Shown here piece after piece: positions 62,386 to 64,000 of a stretch of 64,000 nucleotides of DNA (positions are counted from its first letter, which is position 1; each line of letters begins with the position of its first letter). The translations under genes and the position numbers were made by a program. This DNA is from Dyadobacter fanqingshengii. Lineage in GTDB: Bacteria; Bacteroidota; Bacteroidia; Cytophagales; Spirosomataceae. Location: the NCBI RefSeq assembly GCF_023822005.2, contig NZ_CP098806.1, positions 248,001-312,000 of the forward strand. Reading direction: 5' to 3'. The notes below the pieces were generated by a model, which saw nothing but the letters and a program-made list of their open reading frames with translations, was not told the DNA's origin and did no database searches.

Positions 62386-63393
62386 ATGAAACGATATCTC
62401 CTATGCTGCGACTGGGGCACAACGTCTTTCCGGTTACGGCTAGTTAATAGAGCGGATCAAGAATTGATCAACGAAGTGAGTTCGCAAAAGGGCATCGGCC
62501 ACACCTACAACCTTTGGAAACAACATGAAGCAAGTGAACCAGAACGTATAACTTTCTTCAAAAAGCAGTTAAAAAATCAAATAGACATTTTATCAGCCAA
62601 GGTTGGTTTTAGCTTAGATAACATCAAAATCTTATTGTCGGGCATGGCCTCTTCCTCCATCGGCATGCAGGAAATTCCTTACGCGCAACTTCCTTTTGCA
62701 TTGGATGGTAGTGATGTTTTGATAAAACATCATGAAGCGGATGAGACATTGCCCAACGACATTATGCTTTTTTCCGGCGTTCGCGGCAGCCGGGATGTGA
62801 TGCGGGGAGAGGAAACGCAGCTGATCGGGTTGGCGGAAATGATTCATCTTTCGGCTGATATCGACACGATTTTCATTCTTCCGGGAACGCATTCCAAACA
62901 TTTGTACATCAAAAAAGGCGTCCTGGTTGATTTCAAAACTTACATGACGGGTGAAGTCTTCAATGTTATGTCCAGTTACAGCATACTGAAAGACTCAGTT
63001 ACAGTCAATTCCGATAAGCAGTTCAATGCTTTGGAATGGGCGGCATTTGACGATGGAATTGCGGAATCCGAACATTCCGAGATTTTAAATGCATTATTTA
63101 CAGTAAGGACGAGGCAACTTTTTGATTTATTAGATAAAAAACAAAATGCAATGTATTTGAGCGGCATATTGATCGGCTCCGAACTACGGCAATTGAAGCG
63201 TGAAACAAAGTGGCAGCTTGTACTTTGCTGTGGCCAAAATCTCCATGCACTTTATCACAAAGCTATAGAAACACTGCAACTGAGTGAAAGGACCTTTACT
63301 GTGCCGCCCGAAATGGTTGATAATGCTGCCTCAGCCGGACAGATTAAAATATTCGAATTTCAGAATTTACTATTGAACAAAATAAACTTATGA
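62386..63393 (+). CDS. dgoK: 2-dehydro-3-deoxygalactonokinase (DgoK family)
   Basis: A 335-residue cytoplasmic sugar-acid kinase that phosphorylates 2-keto-3-deoxy-galactonate at C6. The ATP-binding start CCDWGTTSFRLRLV (Asp9, Gly11-Thr13), the LSGMASSSIGMQEIPY segment, the ILPGTHSKHLYI block and TYMTGEVF are all typical of DgoK. It has no export signal, so it works on material already in the cytoplasm. The stop codon overlaps the aldolase start as ATGA (63390-63393). It lies downstream of the repeat region and may have its own promoter. Confidence 0.94.
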   Translation: MKRYLLCCDWGTTSFRLRLVNRADQELINEVSSQKGIGHTYNLWKQHEASEPERITFFKKQLKNQIDILSAKVGFSLDNIKILLSGMASSSIGMQEIPYAQLPFALDGSDVLIKHHEADETLPNDIMLFSGVRGSRDVMRGEETQLIGLAEMIHLSADIDTIFILPGTHSKHLYIKKGVLVDFKTYMTGEVFNVMSSYSILKDSVTVNSDKQFNALEWAAFDDGIAESEHSEILNALFTVRTRQLFDLLDKKQNAMYLSGILIGSELRQLKRETKWQLVLCCGQNLHALYHKAIETLQLSERTFTVPPEMVDNAASAGQIKIFEFQNLLLNKINL

Positions 63394-64000
63394 GTGAGCG
63401 TACATTTTCCTGGGAACTGTTTAATAAAGCGCCTCTGGTGGGCATTATCCGCAATATTTCACCTGACGATGTGCAAAAAATCCTGCCCGTTTATAAGGAA
63501 GCAGGACTGACAACCATTGAAATCACGATGAACACGCCTGGGGCTGCCGAAATGATCCGCCTGGCCCTGGAAACAGAAGGCGAGGGGTTGAATATCGGTG
63601 CTGGGACCGTGTGCACAAAAGATGATCTGGAAATTGCACTGGAAGCTGGCGCTCAGTTCATTGTAACACCCATCATTAATAAAAAAGTGATCAAATCCTG
63701 CGTCAAGAAGAAGGTGCCCATTTTTCCCGGCGCGTTCACACCAACTGAAATTTACAATGCCTGGACGCTAGGCGCAACGATGGTGAAAATATATCCTGCA
63801 ACCTCGCTCGGCCCGGAATATATCAAAGACCTTAAAGCCCCCATGAACCAGCTCAAACTGCTCCCAACTGGCGGCGTTGGCTTAGAAAACATGGCCGCTT
63901 TCCTGAAAGCCGGGGCCAATGGTCTTGGAGTAGGAGGGCAGTTATTTGACAAAAAACTGATTCAGGAACAAAATTGGGACGGCCTGAAAGCACATTTTCT
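63390..64000 (+). CDS. KDPG/KDPGal aldolase (DgoA/Eda family), 3' end beyond window
   Basis: The first 203 residues of a class I aldolase that splits 2-keto-3-deoxy-6-phosphogalactonate or -gluconate into pyruvate and glyceraldehyde 3-phosphate. Visible are GIIR (Arg21), IEITMNTPGA (Glu44), the GAGTV loop, PGAFTPTE (113-120) and the Schiff-base Lys133 in MVKIYPA, followed by LLPTGGVGLEN. It is translationally coupled to dgoK by a four-base overlap. Only a few residues should be missing, as the family is about 205-220 long. Confidence 0.94.
   Translation, partial: MSERTFSWELFNKAPLVGIIRNISPDDVQKILPVYKEAGLTTIEITMNTPGAAEMIRLALETEGEGLNIGAGTVCTKDDLEIALEAGAQFIVTPIINKKVIKSCVKKKVPIFPGAFTPTEIYNAWTLGATMVKIYPATSLGPEYIKDLKAPMNQLKLLPTGGVGLENMAAFLKAGANGLGVGGQLFDKKLIQEQNWDGLKAHF

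Overview
The window reads as one contiguous piece of chromosome from a Bacteroidota bacterium, most likely order Cytophagales near Dyadobacter or Spirosoma. Signs are three SusC/SusD outer-membrane uptake pairs, a type IX secretion C-terminal domain, TAnnTTTG promoter elements, a single-chain purL with a glutaminase domain, and lineage-typical DUF proteins (DUF1593, DUF3494, DUF3823, DUF4468, DUF6152, DUF6644). The genus is inference. I saw no rRNA, tRNA, CRISPR array, insertion sequence or prophage.

Layout. 1-4.8 kb (minus strand): the 5' part of a MutS-family gene, a YefM/YoeB-type toxin-antitoxin pair, a DUF1593 nucleoside-hydrolase-like exported protein, a DUF3494 (ice-binding-like) T9SS cargo and an AraC regulator. 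5.3-11.1 kb: SusC-SusD-DUF3823 uptake locus. 11.1-21.3 kb (minus): FAD oxidoreductase, DinB protein, a complete RND efflux operon (TetR, adaptor, pump, outer-membrane factor) with a matched pair of operator palindromes and an intrinsic terminator, then a GT39 transferase. 21.3-34.8 kb: housekeeping and small exported proteins, a VapBC-type pair, purL, and cupin/TetR and DUF6152/DUF6644 pairs. 34.8-37.7 kb: a free-standing 2H phosphoesterase followed by a Fic protein carrying a paralogous 2H domain at its C terminus. 37.8-45.0 kb: WG-repeat protein, a HipBST-like three-gene toxin-antitoxin operon, a 2OG oxygenase/Nei pair and an MscS channel.

45.1-64.0 kb is an 18.5-kb co-directional sugar-acid locus and the most interesting part. 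Order: SusC-SusD, a ManD/RspA-type dehydratase, LacI regulator, a second enolase-superfamily enzyme, a DgoD-type dehydratase, SusC-SusD, a PQQ dehydrogenase with a haem-c motif, DgoK kinase and KDPG/KDPGal aldolase (running off the window). All three enolase-superfamily enzymes carry twin-arginine-like N-terminal signals, whereas characterised relatives work in the cytoplasm. With the exported PQQ dehydrogenase this suggests that aldose oxidation and dehydration occur in the periplasm, that a 2-keto-3-deoxy acid is imported, and that only DgoK and the aldolase act inside: a De Ley-Doudoroff-type route with a periplasmic front end. Three copies of the palindrome TTAATCGATTAA (two before susC, one just after lacI) give a likely LacI regulon.

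The second notable item is the Fic-2H fusion beside its free 2H paralogue. Functions are inferred from motifs read by eye; no searches were run.
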